A stretch of DNA of 64,000 nucleotides from Bradyrhizobium yuanmingense (GTDB lineage Bacteria > Pseudomonadota > Alphaproteobacteria > Rhizobiales > Xanthobacteraceae): assembly GCF_900094575.1 (NCBI RefSeq), contig NZ_FMAE01000003.1, positions 310,001-374,000 on the forward strand. Direction: 5' to 3'. The notes under the pieces are model-generated. The model saw nothing but the letters and a program-made list of their open reading frames with translations, searched no databases and was not told where the DNA came from. Of the stretch, positions 16,670-27,514 are shown piece after piece (the first letter of the stretch is position 1; every line of letters starts with the position of its first letter). The position numbers and the translations under genes are program-made.

Positions 16670-17544
16670 ACTCGCTTGACGATATGCCGGCCGAACAGAC
16701 CAGCGGGTTTGACGACCAGGACGGAGATGATCAGCGCGAGCGCGATCGGGAGTTTCAGCTCATTGCCGACGCCGGGGATGTAGGTACCGGCGAGGTTCTC
16801 GAACACGCCGACCAGGAAGCCGCCGACCACGGCGCCGAACGGGCTCGACAGCCCGCCGAGCACCGCCGCGGCGAAGCCGTAGATCAGCACGCCGCCCATC
16901 ATGTTCGGCTCGAGGAATACGACAGGCGCGATCAGCATGCCGGCGATCGAGCCGATCGCGGTCGCCATGCCCCAGCCGAGCGCGATCATCCAGCTCGTGT
17001 TGATGCCGACGAGGCGGGCCGATTCGGGCACCGACGCTGCGGCTCGCATCGCAAGGCCGATGCGCGTGTACTGGAAGAAGAAATAGAGCGCGAGCAGCAG
17101 CGCCACGGTGACGCCGATCATGCCGGCCTGGTGCGTCGAGATCAGCTGGCTGCCGAGGAACGGTGCGGAGCCGAACGGGGTCGGATATTGCTTGATCGTG
17201 AAGTCCCAGATCAGGCCCGCCGAGGAGTTGATGATCGCAAACAGCGCGATGAAGCCGGCGACGTTGGTGAGCACCGGCGCCTTGACGAGCGGCTTGAACA
17301 GGATGCGCTCGATCGCGATGCCGGCAACGAAAGAAAATGCCAGCGTGATCAGGAAGGCAGCCCAATAAGACACGCCCCACTGCATCAGCTGCCATGAGAT
17401 GAAGGTCGAGAACATCGCCATCTCGCCTTGCGCGAAGTTGAGATGGTCGATGGCCTGGTAGATCATGACCACGGCGAGCGCCATGCAGGCATAAATCGCC
17501 CCCGTGGCGATGCCGGCCAGGACCTGGTTGGTGAACAGCTCCAT
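16666..17544 (-). CDS. livH: HAAT ABC transporter permease (LivH)
   Basis: A 292-residue membrane protein of standard LivH length. It opens MELFTNQVLAGIATGAIYAC and carries MIYQAIDHLNFAQGEMAMFS, RIGLAMRAAASVPESARLVG and the GGLSSPFGAVVGGFLVGVFE helix, all conserved in the family. It overlaps livM by 4 bp and is 13 bp downstream of livF. It is unrelated in detail to the LivH at 6909-7949, so the two transporters are not a recent duplication. Confidence 0.95.
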   Translation of the reverse strand: MELFTNQVLAGIATGAIYACMALAVVMIYQAIDHLNFAQGEMAMFSTFISWQLMQWGVSYWAAFLITLAFSFVAGIAIERILFKPLVKAPVLTNVAGFIALFAIINSSAGLIWDFTIKQYPTPFGSAPFLGSQLISTHQAGMIGVTVALLLALYFFFQYTRIGLAMRAAASVPESARLVGINTSWMIALGWGMATAIGSIAGMLIAPVVFLEPNMMGGVLIYGFAAAVLGGLSSPFGAVVGGFLVGVFENLAGTYIPGVGNELKLPIALALIISVLVVKPAGLFGRHIVKRV

Positions 17545-17557
17545 TGTGCCGGCTCCC

Positions 17558-18271
17558 TCAGTAACCCAGATAGGATTTGCGGATTTCTTCGTTGTTCGCG
17601 ATGTCCTTGGCCTTGCCCGACATCACGATGCGCCCGGTCTCGATCACATAGGCCTGGTCGGCGAGCTCGAGCGCGAGCTGGGCGTTCTGCTCGACCACCA
17701 GGATCGAGACCTTGTCCTCGCGGTTGATCTTGCCGAGGATGCCGAACAGGTCGCGCACCACCAGCGGCGCGAGGCCGAAGGAGGGCTCGTCGAGCAGCAT
17801 CAGCCGCGGTCGCAGCATCAGCGCGCGGGCGACCGCGAGCATCTGCTGCTCGCCGCCGGAGAGCGTGCCGGCCTGCTGGGTATGGCGCTGCTTCAACACC
17901 GGGAAATGCGCGTACATGCGCTCGATGTCGGAGACGATGCCGGCGCGGTCCTTGCGGGTGATGGCCCCGAGCTGGAGGTTCTCTTCCACCGTCATGTTGG
18001 TGAAGGTGCCGCGGCCCTGCGGCACGTGGGCGATGCCGAACCGCACGATGCTCTCGGTCGAACGGTTGTTCAGCGGCTTGCCTTCGAACTCGACGCCGCC
18101 GGTGGAGCGCACCATGTTGCAGATCGCGCGCAGTGTGGTGGTCTTGCCGGCGCCGTTGGCGCCCAGCAGCGTCACGAGCGAGCCCTCATTGAGCGAGAAG
18201 GACAGGCCATGGAGCGCCTGGACCTGGCCGTAATAAGCGCGCAGGTCCTTGACGTTGAGCAGTGGCGTCAT
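17558..18271 (-). CDS. livF: HAAT ABC transporter ATP-binding protein (LivF)
   Basis: A 237-residue ATPase: Walker A GANGAGKT at about 33-40, signature LSGGEQQMLAVARAL and Walker B LMLLDEPSFGLAP, ending RKSYLGY as in LivF proteins. It overlaps livG by 4 bp. With LivG it forms the nucleotide-binding pair of the second HAAT importer, which is embedded between the IclR gene and the binding-protein array. Confidence 0.95.
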   Translation of the reverse strand: MTPLLNVKDLRAYYGQVQALHGLSFSLNEGSLVTLLGANGAGKTTTLRAICNMVRSTGGVEFEGKPLNNRSTESIVRFGIAHVPQGRGTFTNMTVEENLQLGAITRKDRAGIVSDIERMYAHFPVLKQRHTQQAGTLSGGEQQMLAVARALMLRPRLMLLDEPSFGLAPLVVRDLFGILGKINREDKVSILVVEQNAQLALELADQAYVIETGRIVMSGKAKDIANNEEIRKSYLGY

Positions 18272-19065
18272 TGATCCTTGCTCCCGAGATAGGCCTTGAT
18301 GACGTCCGGGTCCGCCTGCACCTGGGCGGGCGTGCCTTCCGCGAGCTTCTTGCCGAAATTCAGCGCGACAACGTGGTCGGCGATCGACATCACGAGGCCC
18401 ATGTGATGCTCGACCAGGAGCACGGTCATATGGCGCTCGTCGCGGATTTTGCGGATGAGGTCGCCGAGCACATGAACTTCCTCGTGGTTGAGGCCGCCGG
18501 CGGGTTCGTCGAGCAGCAGGATCTTCGGATCGGCCGCCAGCGCACGCGCCAGCTCGACCCGCTTCTGCGTACCGAACGGTAGGCCGGACACGACGGTATG
18601 GGCGACGTCCTCGAGGTCGAGGTAAGCAAGGATCTCGTGCACCTTCTTGTTGATGCTGGCCTCGCTGCGCCGGACCCAGGCAAGCTTCAGGGAGTCGCTG
18701 ATAATGTCGCTCGAGGTCTTCGAATGGGCGCCGACGCGGACGTTGTCCATCACCGAAAGGTTGGGAAACAGCGCCACGTTCTGGAAGGTGCGGCCGATGC
18801 CGATCTCGGCGATCCGGTGCGGCGGCCGCGTCAGGATGCTCACGCCGTCCATCAAGATGTCGCCGGACGACGGCTGGTACAGCCGCGACAGGCAGTTGAA
18901 GAGCGTGGTCTTGCCGGCGCCGTTCGGGCCGATCAATCCGAGGATGGCTCCCTTGTGCATGTCGAAGGACACGCCGTTGAGCGCGACGATGCCGCCGAAC
19001 ACGACGCTGACGTCGCGAACCGCGAGCAGGGGCGATCTACCCTGCGCGAGCTGTGCCTGCGTCAT
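18268..19065 (-). CDS. livG: HAAT ABC transporter ATP-binding protein (LivG)
   Basis: A 265-residue ATPase from the ATG at 19065 (MTQAQLAQGRSPLLAVRDVS). A longer form from 19128 adds 21 unconserved residues and nearly touches the IclR stop, so it is less likely. Walker A GPNGAGKT, a Walker B ending LLLDEPAGGLN, the H-loop EHHMGLVMSIADHVVAL, and the LivG-type C terminus ADPDVIKAYLG are all visible. It is the first transporter gene after the IclR gene (66-bp gap), so regulator and transporter are probably one transcript. Confidence 0.93.
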   Translation of the reverse strand: MTQAQLAQGRSPLLAVRDVSVVFGGIVALNGVSFDMHKGAILGLIGPNGAGKTTLFNCLSRLYQPSSGDILMDGVSILTRPPHRIAEIGIGRTFQNVALFPNLSVMDNVRVGAHSKTSSDIISDSLKLAWVRRSEASINKKVHEILAYLDLEDVAHTVVSGLPFGTQKRVELARALAADPKILLLDEPAGGLNHEEVHVLGDLIRKIRDERHMTVLLVEHHMGLVMSIADHVVALNFGKKLAEGTPAQVQADPDVIKAYLGSKDQ

Positions 19066-19131
19066 CTCGTCTCGCTCACGTCGTTCGGTGAGCGATGGGG
19101 CGATGCGAGCCGCTCCCGATGATGACAAAGG

Positions 19132-19998
19132 CTATCTGAATCCCTCGGCCACACGCGCAACTTTTCCTCCTGATTTCAGCTTTTTGCTGATGTCTTTTTT
19201 TGAATGCGGCATCAGACCCCCGAGCGCCGCCTCGATGTTCCTTACCATCGCTAAGAGACGCGGTCCAATGTCGTTGATCAAACGCTCTTCCGTGAAACGG
19301 AATGCGGGCGCGCCGCAATTGAATGCGTAAGGTCCGGTTCCGTCGTTGAGCTTGAGTGCGACGCCGGCCGCGCCGATGTCGTCGTGCCAATCGCCGACCG
19401 AAATCGCAAAGCCGTATTTCGCGACCGTCTCGCCGGAACGTTCCAAGCCCTCGCGCATCTTCGGCCAGCGGCTGCCGTAATGTTCGCGCAGGATGCGCGA
19501 CACTTCGGCGCGACCTTCGTCATCGAGTGCCCAGAAATAGGCGCGGCCCATCGCGCTGGTTGCAATCGGCACGCGCGAGCCGACGTCAAGTTGAACGCCG
19601 ACAGTCTCGCTGCCGCGGCTCTGCCCGAAATAGATCATGCTGTGGCGGTCACGGCCGCCGACGGCGACGGCGCCGCCGGTCGCGCGCATCACCTCTTCGC
19701 GGAACGGCTCGGACAAATGCCGAACGCCCAGATTGGCCAGCGCCGCGTAGCCGAGCGACATCGCTGCCGGGGCGAGCTGGTACTTCTCGAAGCGAGGAAC
19801 CGGCGTCAGATAGCCAAGCTTGGTCAGCGTGTAGGTCAGCCGCGACACGGTGGGCTTGGGCAGATTGGTGCGGGACGCAATCTCCTGATTGCCCAGCAGG
19901 CCGTCATTGGGTTGGAACGCGCGCAATACTTCCAGTCCGCGGGAAAGCGCGACGACGAAATTCCGATCGGTCGCGGTCTTCTTTCCTGTACGCTTCAT
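19132..19998 (-). CDS. IclR-family transcriptional regulator
   Basis: A 288-residue protein from ATG 19998 (MKRTGKKTATDRNFV); an extension to 20145 would overlap pimF and is rejected. The N-terminal helix-turn-helix (about 20-75) contains GNQEIASRTNLPKPTVSRLT, followed by an IclR effector domain (about 95-265) with DRHSMIYFGQSRGSETVGVQ. IclR proteins bind acids or related metabolites. It heads the liv operon and is divergent from pimF; the 130-bp spacer holds a perfect 19-bp palindrome. The simplest reading is a regulator of both dicarboxylate uptake and degradation. Confidence 0.93.
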   Translation of the reverse strand: MKRTGKKTATDRNFVVALSRGLEVLRAFQPNDGLLGNQEIASRTNLPKPTVSRLTYTLTKLGYLTPVPRFEKYQLAPAAMSLGYAALANLGVRHLSEPFREEVMRATGGAVAVGGRDRHSMIYFGQSRGSETVGVQLDVGSRVPIATSAMGRAYFWALDDEGRAEVSRILREHYGSRWPKMREGLERSGETVAKYGFAISVGDWHDDIGAAGVALKLNDGTGPYAFNCGAPAFRFTEERLINDIGPRLLAMVRNIEAALGGLMPHSKKDISKKLKSGGKVARVAEGFR

Positions 19999-20025
19999 CC
20001 CTGATCTGCTTCTTGCGCGGAGTCG

Positions 20026-20054
20026 TTGACAACGTCCGTGCTTCAAAATAACCC
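20026..20054 (+). promoter_or_regulatory. Possible sigma-70-type promoter for pimF
   Basis: TTGACA at 20026-20031, then a 17-bp spacer, then TAACCC at 20049-20054. The -35 is perfect but the -10 is poor. If used, transcription would begin just before the palindrome at 20066, placing the operator over the start site. Confidence 0.35.
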
Positions 20055-20065
20055 TGCCGTCAAGA

Positions 20066-20084
20066 TGCGGAATTAAATTCCGCA
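20066..20084. promoter_or_regulatory. Perfect palindrome, probable IclR operator
   Basis: TGCGGAATTAAATTCCGCA has 9-bp perfect arms around a single central A. The GGAAT...ATTCC core resembles operators of the IclR family. It sits in the IclR-pimF intergenic region, about 45 bp before the pimF GTG, so it can serve both directions. Confidence 0.75.
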
Positions 20085-20128
20085 ATGCGAAATCGAATAA
20101 AAGTAAATCCCCACCAAGGAGGGACACC

Positions 20129-22225
<2,097 letters not shown>

Positions 22226-22246
22226 TCGGGGCTTCGTCCCAACCTT

Positions 22247-22348
22247 CGTCATTCCGGGATGCGCCGCAAGGCGCAGGCCCGGAATCCATAACCCCAGCTG
22301 GTGGTTATGGATTCCGGGCTCGCGACTTCGTCGCGCCCCGGAATGACG
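22247..22348. repeat. Palindromic repeat in the pimF-pimA gap
   Basis: CGTCATTCCGGGATGCGCC at the left pairs with the right end CGCGCCCCGGAATGACG; inner arms CCGGAATCCATAACC / GGTTATGGATTCCGG extend the stem. It is one of four closely related copies at 22247, 25331, 26618 and 33552. Confidence 0.85.
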
Positions 22349-22383
22349 GTCTGTGTTAGTTGTTCGCTCGAGCAATCAGGAAA

Positions 22384-24078
22384 ATGACCCATCCCGGCGA
22401 ACAGTTTTATCCCGAGGGCGTGCGGTGGGACGACACCATCGTCCAGGGCACGCTGCCGGACCTTCTCGCCAAGGCCGCCGCCGATTACGGCCCGCGCACC
22501 GCGCTGGAATTCCGCGACCGGCCCATCAGCTACGCCGAGCTCGCAAGCTTGGCCGATCGCGCCGCCGCGGCGTTCCTGCGCGCTGGCATCGGCAGGAACA
22601 GCTCGGTCGCGCTGTTCCTCGGCAACACGCCCGATCATCCCGTCAGCTTCTTCGGCGCGCTGAAGGCCGGGGGCCGCGTCGCGCATCTGTCGCCGCTCGA
22701 CGGCGAGATCGCGCTGACGCACAAGATCACCGATTCCGGCTCGCGCCTGCTCGTCACCTCCAACCTCCAGGCCCTGCTGCCGACCGCGCTGAAATTCCTG
22801 GAGAAGGGCCTGATCGACAAGCTCGTCGTCTGCGAGGACGATCATTGGGGCAAGGTCGGCACGCCGCAGGCGGCAATCCCCGACGATCCCCGCATCGTCA
22901 CGTTCGCGGCTTTCGTCGAGGGCGCCATCGCGCCGGCGCAATGGCCTGTCGTTGCGGCCGACGACGTCGCGCTGCTGCAATATACCGGCGGCACCACCGG
23001 CCTGCCGAAGGGCGCGATGCTCACGCACGGCAATCTCACCTCGGCGGTGTCGATCTACGACGTCTGGGGCAAGCCGGCCCGTGCCGCCCGCGGCGAGACA
23101 ATCGAGCGCGTGATCTGCGTGCTGCCGCTGTTCCACATCTACGCGCTCACCGTGGTGCTGCTGTCCTCGCTCCGCCGCGGCAATCTGATCTCGCTGCATC
23201 AGCGCTTCGACGTCGAAGCCGTGATGCGCGACATCGAGGTCAAGCGTGCGACGTATTTCCCAGGCGTGCCGACGATGTGGATCGCGATCGCCGCGCTGCC
23301 CGATCTCGACAAACGCGACTTCTCCTCGCTCGTCACCATCGGCTCCGGCGGCGCGCCGCTGCCGGTGGAGATCGCGAGCTTCTTCGAGCGCAAGGTCGGC
23401 AAGAAGCTGAAGAGCGGCTGGGGCATGACCGAGACCTGCTCGCCCGGCACCGGCCATCCGCCCGAGGGCCCCGAGAAACCGGGCTCGATCGGCCTGACGC
23501 TGCCCGGCATCGAGCTCGACGTCGTCGCGCTCGACGATCCCAGACGCGTGCTGCCGCCGGGCGAAATCGGCGAGATCCGCATCAAGGGCCCGAACGTCAC
23601 CAAGGGCTACTGGAACAAGCCGGAGGGATCGACCGAGGCCTTCGTCGATGGCCGCTTTCTCACCGGCGACATCGGCTATGTCGATGCCGACGGCTACTTC
23701 TTCCTGGTCGACCGCAAGAAGGACATGATCATCTCCGGCGGCTTCAACGTCTACCCGCAGATGATCGAGCAGGCGATCTACACCATTCCGGGCGTGCACG
23801 AGGTGATCGTGCTCGGCATTCCCGACCCCTATCGCGGCGAAGCCGCCAAGGCCTTCATCAAGTTGAGGCCCGAGGCAAAGCCGTTCACGCTCGACGAGCT
23901 GCGCGCGCAGCTTGCCGGCAAGCTCGGCAGGCACGAATTGCCGGCCGCGGTCGAGTTCGTCGACGACCTGCCGCGCACGCCGGTCGGGAAATTGTCGCGC
24001 CACGAATTGCGCCAGCAGCAGAAACCGCTATCCGGGATTCGCGCTGCTGATGCCCCCGCAATGACGAAAATGAAGTAA
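22384..24078 (+). CDS. pimA: Acyl-CoA synthetase, dicarboxylate/long-chain CoA ligase type (PimA-like)
   Basis: A 564-residue AMP-forming ligase from ATG 22384 (AGGA just upstream; an in-frame TTG at 22360 is less likely). The P-loop YTGGTTGLPKG is at about 200-210, the A5 motif GWGMTETCSPGTGHP near 360, and the C-terminal hinge DRKKDMIISGGFNVYPQMIE followed by the catalytic Lys region TPVGKLSRHELR. It activates a carboxylic acid to its CoA ester with ATP. The position between pimF and pimC supports pimeloyl-CoA or related dicarboxylyl-CoA synthesis; a long-chain fatty acid ligase is the alternative. The last residues (about 545-564) are unusually rich in Ala/Met and look like repeat-derived sequence. 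Confidence 0.9.
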   Translation: MTHPGEQFYPEGVRWDDTIVQGTLPDLLAKAAADYGPRTALEFRDRPISYAELASLADRAAAAFLRAGIGRNSSVALFLGNTPDHPVSFFGALKAGGRVAHLSPLDGEIALTHKITDSGSRLLVTSNLQALLPTALKFLEKGLIDKLVVCEDDHWGKVGTPQAAIPDDPRIVTFAAFVEGAIAPAQWPVVAADDVALLQYTGGTTGLPKGAMLTHGNLTSAVSIYDVWGKPARAARGETIERVICVLPLFHIYALTVVLLSSLRRGNLISLHQRFDVEAVMRDIEVKRATYFPGVPTMWIAIAALPDLDKRDFSSLVTIGSGGAPLPVEIASFFERKVGKKLKSGWGMTETCSPGTGHPPEGPEKPGSIGLTLPGIELDVVALDDPRRVLPPGEIGEIRIKGPNVTKGYWNKPEGSTEAFVDGRFLTGDIGYVDADGYFFLVDRKKDMIISGGFNVYPQMIEQAIYTIPGVHEVIVLGIPDPYRGEAAKAFIKLRPEAKPFTLDELRAQLAGKLGRHELPAAVEFVDDLPRTPVGKLSRHELRQQQKPLSGIRAADAPAMTKMK

Positions 24079-24097
24079 CGTTTCACAGGAGGATCCA

Positions 24098-25288
24098 ATG
24101 GATCTCGCATTCACTAGAGAAGAGCAGGCGTTTCGCGACGAAGTGCGGCAGTTCTTCCGCGACAACGTGCCGCCGGATACGCGGCGCAAGCTGGTCGAGG
24201 GCCGTCACCTCTCCAAGGACGAGATGGTGACGTGGTGGCGCATCCTCAACAAGAAGGGCTGGGGCGTCAGCCATTGGCCGAAGGAATATGGCGGCACCGG
24301 CTGGACCAGCGTGCAGCACTACATCTTCAACGAGGAGCTGCAGTCCTATCCGGCGCCGCAGCCGCTCGCCTTCGGCGTCAGCATGGTCGGCCCCGTCATC
24401 TACACCTTCGGCAACGAGGAGCAGAAGAAGAAGTACCTGCCGCGCATCGCCAATGTCGACGATTGGTGGTGCCAGGGCTTTTCGGAGCCCGGCTCCGGCT
24501 CCGACCTCGCCTCGCTCAAGACCAAGGCCGAGCGCCGTGGCGACAAATGGATCATCAACGGCCAGAAGACCTGGACCACGCTCGCCCAGCACGCCGACAT
24601 GATCTTCTGCCTCTGCCGCACCGACAACAACGCCAAGAAGCAGATGGGCATCTCCTTCATCGTGTTCTCGATGAAGTCGAAGGGCGTCACCGTTCGCCCG
24701 ATCCAGACCATCGACGGCGGCCGTGAGGTCAACGAGGTCTTCTTCGATGACGTCGAGGTTCCCTACGAGAACCTGATCGGCGAGGAGAACAAGGGTTGGG
24801 ATTACGCCAAGTTCCTGCTCGGCAATGAGCGCACCGGCATCGCCCGCGTCGGCGTCTCCAAGGAGCGCATCCGCCGCATCAAGGATCTGGCCTCGAAGGT
24901 CGAATCCGCCGGCAAGCCGATCATCCAGGATCCCGCCTTCCGCGAGAAGCTGGCGGCCTGCGAGATCGAGCTGAAGGCGCTCGAGCTCACCCAGCTGCGC
25001 GTCGTCGCCGACGAAGGCAAGCACGGCAAGGGCAAGCCCAATCCGGCCTCCTCGGTGCTGAAGATCAAGGGCTCGGAGATCCAGCAGACCACCACCGAGC
25101 TGCTGATGGAAGTGATCGGCCCGTTCGCCGCGCCCTACGACGTGCACGGCGACGATGGCTCGAACGAAGCCATGGACTGGACCGCCCAGATCGCGCCGAG
25201 CTACTTCAACAACCGCAAGGTCTCGATCTACGGCGGCTCCAACGAGATCCAGCGCAACATCATCGCCAAGGCGGTGCTGGGGCTGTGA
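24098..25288 (+). CDS. pimC: Acyl-CoA dehydrogenase, pimeloyl-CoA dehydrogenase large-subunit type
   Basis: A 396-residue flavoprotein with AGGAGG upstream of ATG 24098. ACAD domains in order: N-terminal helical (MDLAFTREEQAFRDEVRQFF), middle beta-barrel with the FAD-binding block CQGFSEPGSGSDLASLKTKA, and C-terminal helical ending YGGSNEIQRNIIAKAVLGL, which includes the region of the usual catalytic Glu. The length and the immediate pairing with a 380-residue partner match the PimC/PimD heteromer, which oxidises dicarboxylyl-CoA to the 2-enoyl-CoA and passes electrons to ETF. Only 19 bp separate it from pimA. Confidence 0.93.
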   Translation: MDLAFTREEQAFRDEVRQFFRDNVPPDTRRKLVEGRHLSKDEMVTWWRILNKKGWGVSHWPKEYGGTGWTSVQHYIFNEELQSYPAPQPLAFGVSMVGPVIYTFGNEEQKKKYLPRIANVDDWWCQGFSEPGSGSDLASLKTKAERRGDKWIINGQKTWTTLAQHADMIFCLCRTDNNAKKQMGISFIVFSMKSKGVTVRPIQTIDGGREVNEVFFDDVEVPYENLIGEENKGWDYAKFLLGNERTGIARVGVSKERIRRIKDLASKVESAGKPIIQDPAFREKLAACEIELKALELTQLRVVADEGKHGKGKPNPASSVLKIKGSEIQQTTTELLMEVIGPFAAPYDVHGDDGSNEAMDWTAQIAPSYFNNRKVSIYGGSNEIQRNIIAKAVLGL

Positions 25289-25330
25289 TCTGCCACCTCT
25301 CCGCGACCGCGGGGAGGGCAATCTTTCCAC

Positions 25331-25436
25331 CGTCATTCCGGGGCGCGACGAAGTCGCGAACCCGGAATCCATCGGGCCCATACGCTGAGGCGAAATGGAT
25401 TCCGGGCCTGGCCCTTCGGGCCATCCCGGAATGACG
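25331..25436. repeat. Palindromic repeat in the pimC-pimD gap
   Basis: CGTCATTCCGGGGCGCG at the left pairs with the right-end CATCCCGGAATGACG; inner CCGGAATCCAT / ATGGATTCCGG also pairs. Same family as the copies at 22247, 26618 and 33552. Confidence 0.85.
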
Positions 25437-25471
25437 AAGTCAAATAAGTCCGGGTACGAGGAACCAAAGAA

Positions 25472-26614
25472 ATGGATTTTGATCTGTCCGAGGAGCAGCG
25501 GCTTCTCAAGGAAAGCATCGACGGCCTGCTGACCGATTCCTACGATTTCGAGCAGCGCAAGAAGTACATGGCGGAGAAGGGCGGCTGGAGCAAAACGGTC
25601 TGGCTCAAGCTCGCCGAGCAGGGACTTTTGGGCCTGCCCTTCAGCGAGGCTGACGGCGGCTTCGGCGGCGGCGGTGTCGAGACCATGATCGTGATGGAAG
25701 CGCTCGGGAAGGCGCTGGTGCTCGAGCCCTATCTGGCGACGGTGGTGATCGGCGGCGGCTTCCTGCGTCATGCCGGCACCGATGCGCAGAAGGCCGCGCA
25801 CGTGCCCGGCATCATCGACGGCAGCAAGACGCTGGCCTTCGCCCAGCTCGAGAAGAACTCGCGCTACGATCTGTTCGACGTCGCCACGACCGCGAAGAAG
25901 AAGGGCGATGCCTACGTGATCGACGGCGAGAAGTTCGTCGTGCTGAACGGCGAGAACGCGGATACCCTGATCGTCACCGCGCGCACCAAGGGCGACCGCC
26001 GCGACAAGTCAGGCATCGGCGTGTTTCTGGTTCCGGCCAATGCCAAGGGCGTCGCGAAAAAGTCCTATCCGACCCAGGACGGCCTGCACGCCGCCGACAT
26101 CACCTTCACCGGTGTCGAGGTCGGTCCCGACGCCGTGCTCGGCAACCCCGAGGATTCGCTCGCGCTGATCGAGCGCGTGGTGGACGAAGCCCGCGTCGCG
26201 CTCTGCGCCGAGGCGGTCGGCCTGATGGACGAATCGCTCAAGACCACGGTCGAGTACATCAAGACGCGCAAGCAATTCGGCGTCGCGATCGGCTCGTTCC
26301 AGTCGCTGCAGCACCGCGCCTCCGACATGTTCGTCGCCACCGAGCAGGCGCGCTCGATGTCGATGTTCGCGACCATGGCGAACGACTTCGAGGACGCCAA
26401 GGAGCGCAGCAACGCGATCGCCGCGGCCAAGGTGCAGATCGGCAAATCGCTGAAATTCGTCGGCCAGCAGTCGATCCAGCTCCACGGCGGCATCGGCATG
26501 ACCATGGAGGCCAAGATCGGCCACTACTTCAAGCGCCTCACCATGATCGAGAACACCTTTGGCGACACCGACTACCACCAGCGCCGCGTCGCGGATGCGG
26601 GCGGGTTGATCTGA
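25472..26614 (+). CDS. pimD: Acyl-CoA dehydrogenase, pimeloyl-CoA dehydrogenase small-subunit type
   Basis: A 380-residue ACAD-fold protein with GAGGAACC before ATG 25472. It opens MDFDLSEEQRLLKESIDGLL, and the middle domain has LAFAQLEKNSRYDLFDVATT in place of the usual FAD-site ExxxGSD block. The C-terminal segment RLTMIENTFGDTDYHQRR lacks the G-x-N/T-E-I-Q motif seen in its partner, so catalysis probably rests on PimC, with PimD completing the heterotetramer. The length equals known PimD-type subunits. The gene is separated from pimC by a palindromic repeat. Confidence 0.92.
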   Translation: MDFDLSEEQRLLKESIDGLLTDSYDFEQRKKYMAEKGGWSKTVWLKLAEQGLLGLPFSEADGGFGGGGVETMIVMEALGKALVLEPYLATVVIGGGFLRHAGTDAQKAAHVPGIIDGSKTLAFAQLEKNSRYDLFDVATTAKKKGDAYVIDGEKFVVLNGENADTLIVTARTKGDRRDKSGIGVFLVPANAKGVAKKSYPTQDGLHAADITFTGVEVGPDAVLGNPEDSLALIERVVDEARVALCAEAVGLMDESLKTTVEYIKTRKQFGVAIGSFQSLQHRASDMFVATEQARSMSMFATMANDFEDAKERSNAIAAAKVQIGKSLKFVGQQSIQLHGGIGMTMEAKIGHYFKRLTMIENTFGDTDYHQRRVADAGGLI

Positions 26615-26617
26615 CCT

Positions 26618-26714
26618 GTCATCCCGGGGCGCGCGAAGCGCGAGCCCGGGATCCATAGCCACGATCGGGAGTATGGATTCCGGGCTCGCGCCAAGAGGCG
26701 CGCCCCGGAATGAC
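26618..26714. repeat. Palindromic repeat in the pimD-SDR gap
   Basis: GTCATCCCGGGGCGCGCGAA at the left pairs with CGCGCCCCGGAATGAC at the right, with inner ATCCATA / TATGGAT. Same family as 22247, 25331 and 33552. Confidence 0.85.
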
Positions 26715-26735
26715 GAAGCATCTGAGGCAACAGCA

Positions 26736-27509
26736 ATGCAAAACACCCCGTTCGATCTCACCGGCAAGGTCGCCGTGGTCACCGGCTCCAGCCGCGGCAT
26801 CGGCCGCTCCTCCGCCGAGTTGCTCGCCAAGTTAGGCGCCAAGGTGGTTGTCTCCTCGCGCAAGGCGGAGGCCTGCAAGGAAGTCGCCGACGGCATCAAT
26901 GCCGCTGGCGGCGATGCCATCGTCATTCCCTGCAACATCGCGCGCAAGAACGAGGTCGAGGCGCTGATCGCGGGCGCGACGAAGCATTACGGCAAGATCG
27001 ACATTCTCGTCTGCAACGCCGCCGTGAATCCCTATTACGGCCCGCTGCTCGAAATCACCGACGAAGCCTTCGACAAGATCATGGGCTCGAACGTCAAGAG
27101 CAACATCTGGCTCTCCGCGCTCGCGATCCCGCAAATGGCCGAGCGCGGCAAGGGCTCGGTGATCATCATCTCCTCGATCGGGGGCCTGCGCGGCTCCACC
27201 GTGATTGGCGCCTACGGCATCTCCAAGGCCGCCGACTTCGCGCTGTGCCGTTCGCTCGCCGGCGAATGGGGCCCGAAAGGCGTCCGCGTCAATTGCATCG
27301 CGCCCGGCCTCGTCAAGACCGACTTCGCCCGCGCGCTCTGGGAAGACGAAGCCAATCTGAAGCGCCGCACCGCCACCACGCCGCTCCGCCGCATCGGCGA
27401 GCCCGACGAAATCGCCGGCGCCGTCGCCTACCTCGCCTCCGATGCCTCGAGCTTCATGACCGGCCAGACCATCGTCATCGACGGCGGCGTGACAACGGCG
27501 GCGGTGTAG
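26736..27509 (+). CDS. Short-chain dehydrogenase/reductase
   Basis: A 257-residue classical SDR from ATG 26736 (MQNTPFDLTGKVAVVTGSSR; GAGG upstream). A longer reading from 26673 runs through the palindromic repeat and is rejected. The cofactor motif TGSSRGIG, NAA motif, catalytic Ser in IIISSIGGLRG and YGISKAAD (YxxxK) are all present, as is the C-terminal GQTIVIDGG. It would reduce or oxidise a hydroxy/keto group with NAD(P). Last gene of the pim-like operon; a role as 3-hydroxyacyl-CoA or 3-ketoacyl reductase in the pathway is inference. Confidence 0.9.
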   Translation: MQNTPFDLTGKVAVVTGSSRGIGRSSAELLAKLGAKVVVSSRKAEACKEVADGINAAGGDAIVIPCNIARKNEVEALIAGATKHYGKIDILVCNAAVNPYYGPLLEITDEAFDKIMGSNVKSNIWLSALAIPQMAERGKGSVIIISSIGGLRGSTVIGAYGISKAADFALCRSLAGEWGPKGVRVNCIAPGLVKTDFARALWEDEANLKRRTATTPLRRIGEPDEIAGAVAYLASDASSFMTGQTIVIDGGVTTAAV

Positions 27510-27514
27510 GGTTC

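Noticed and set aside
26673..26735. Longer N terminus of the SDR gene
   Set aside because: These codons come from the palindromic repeat; the ATG at 26736 has a GAGG and gives the standard SDR start.
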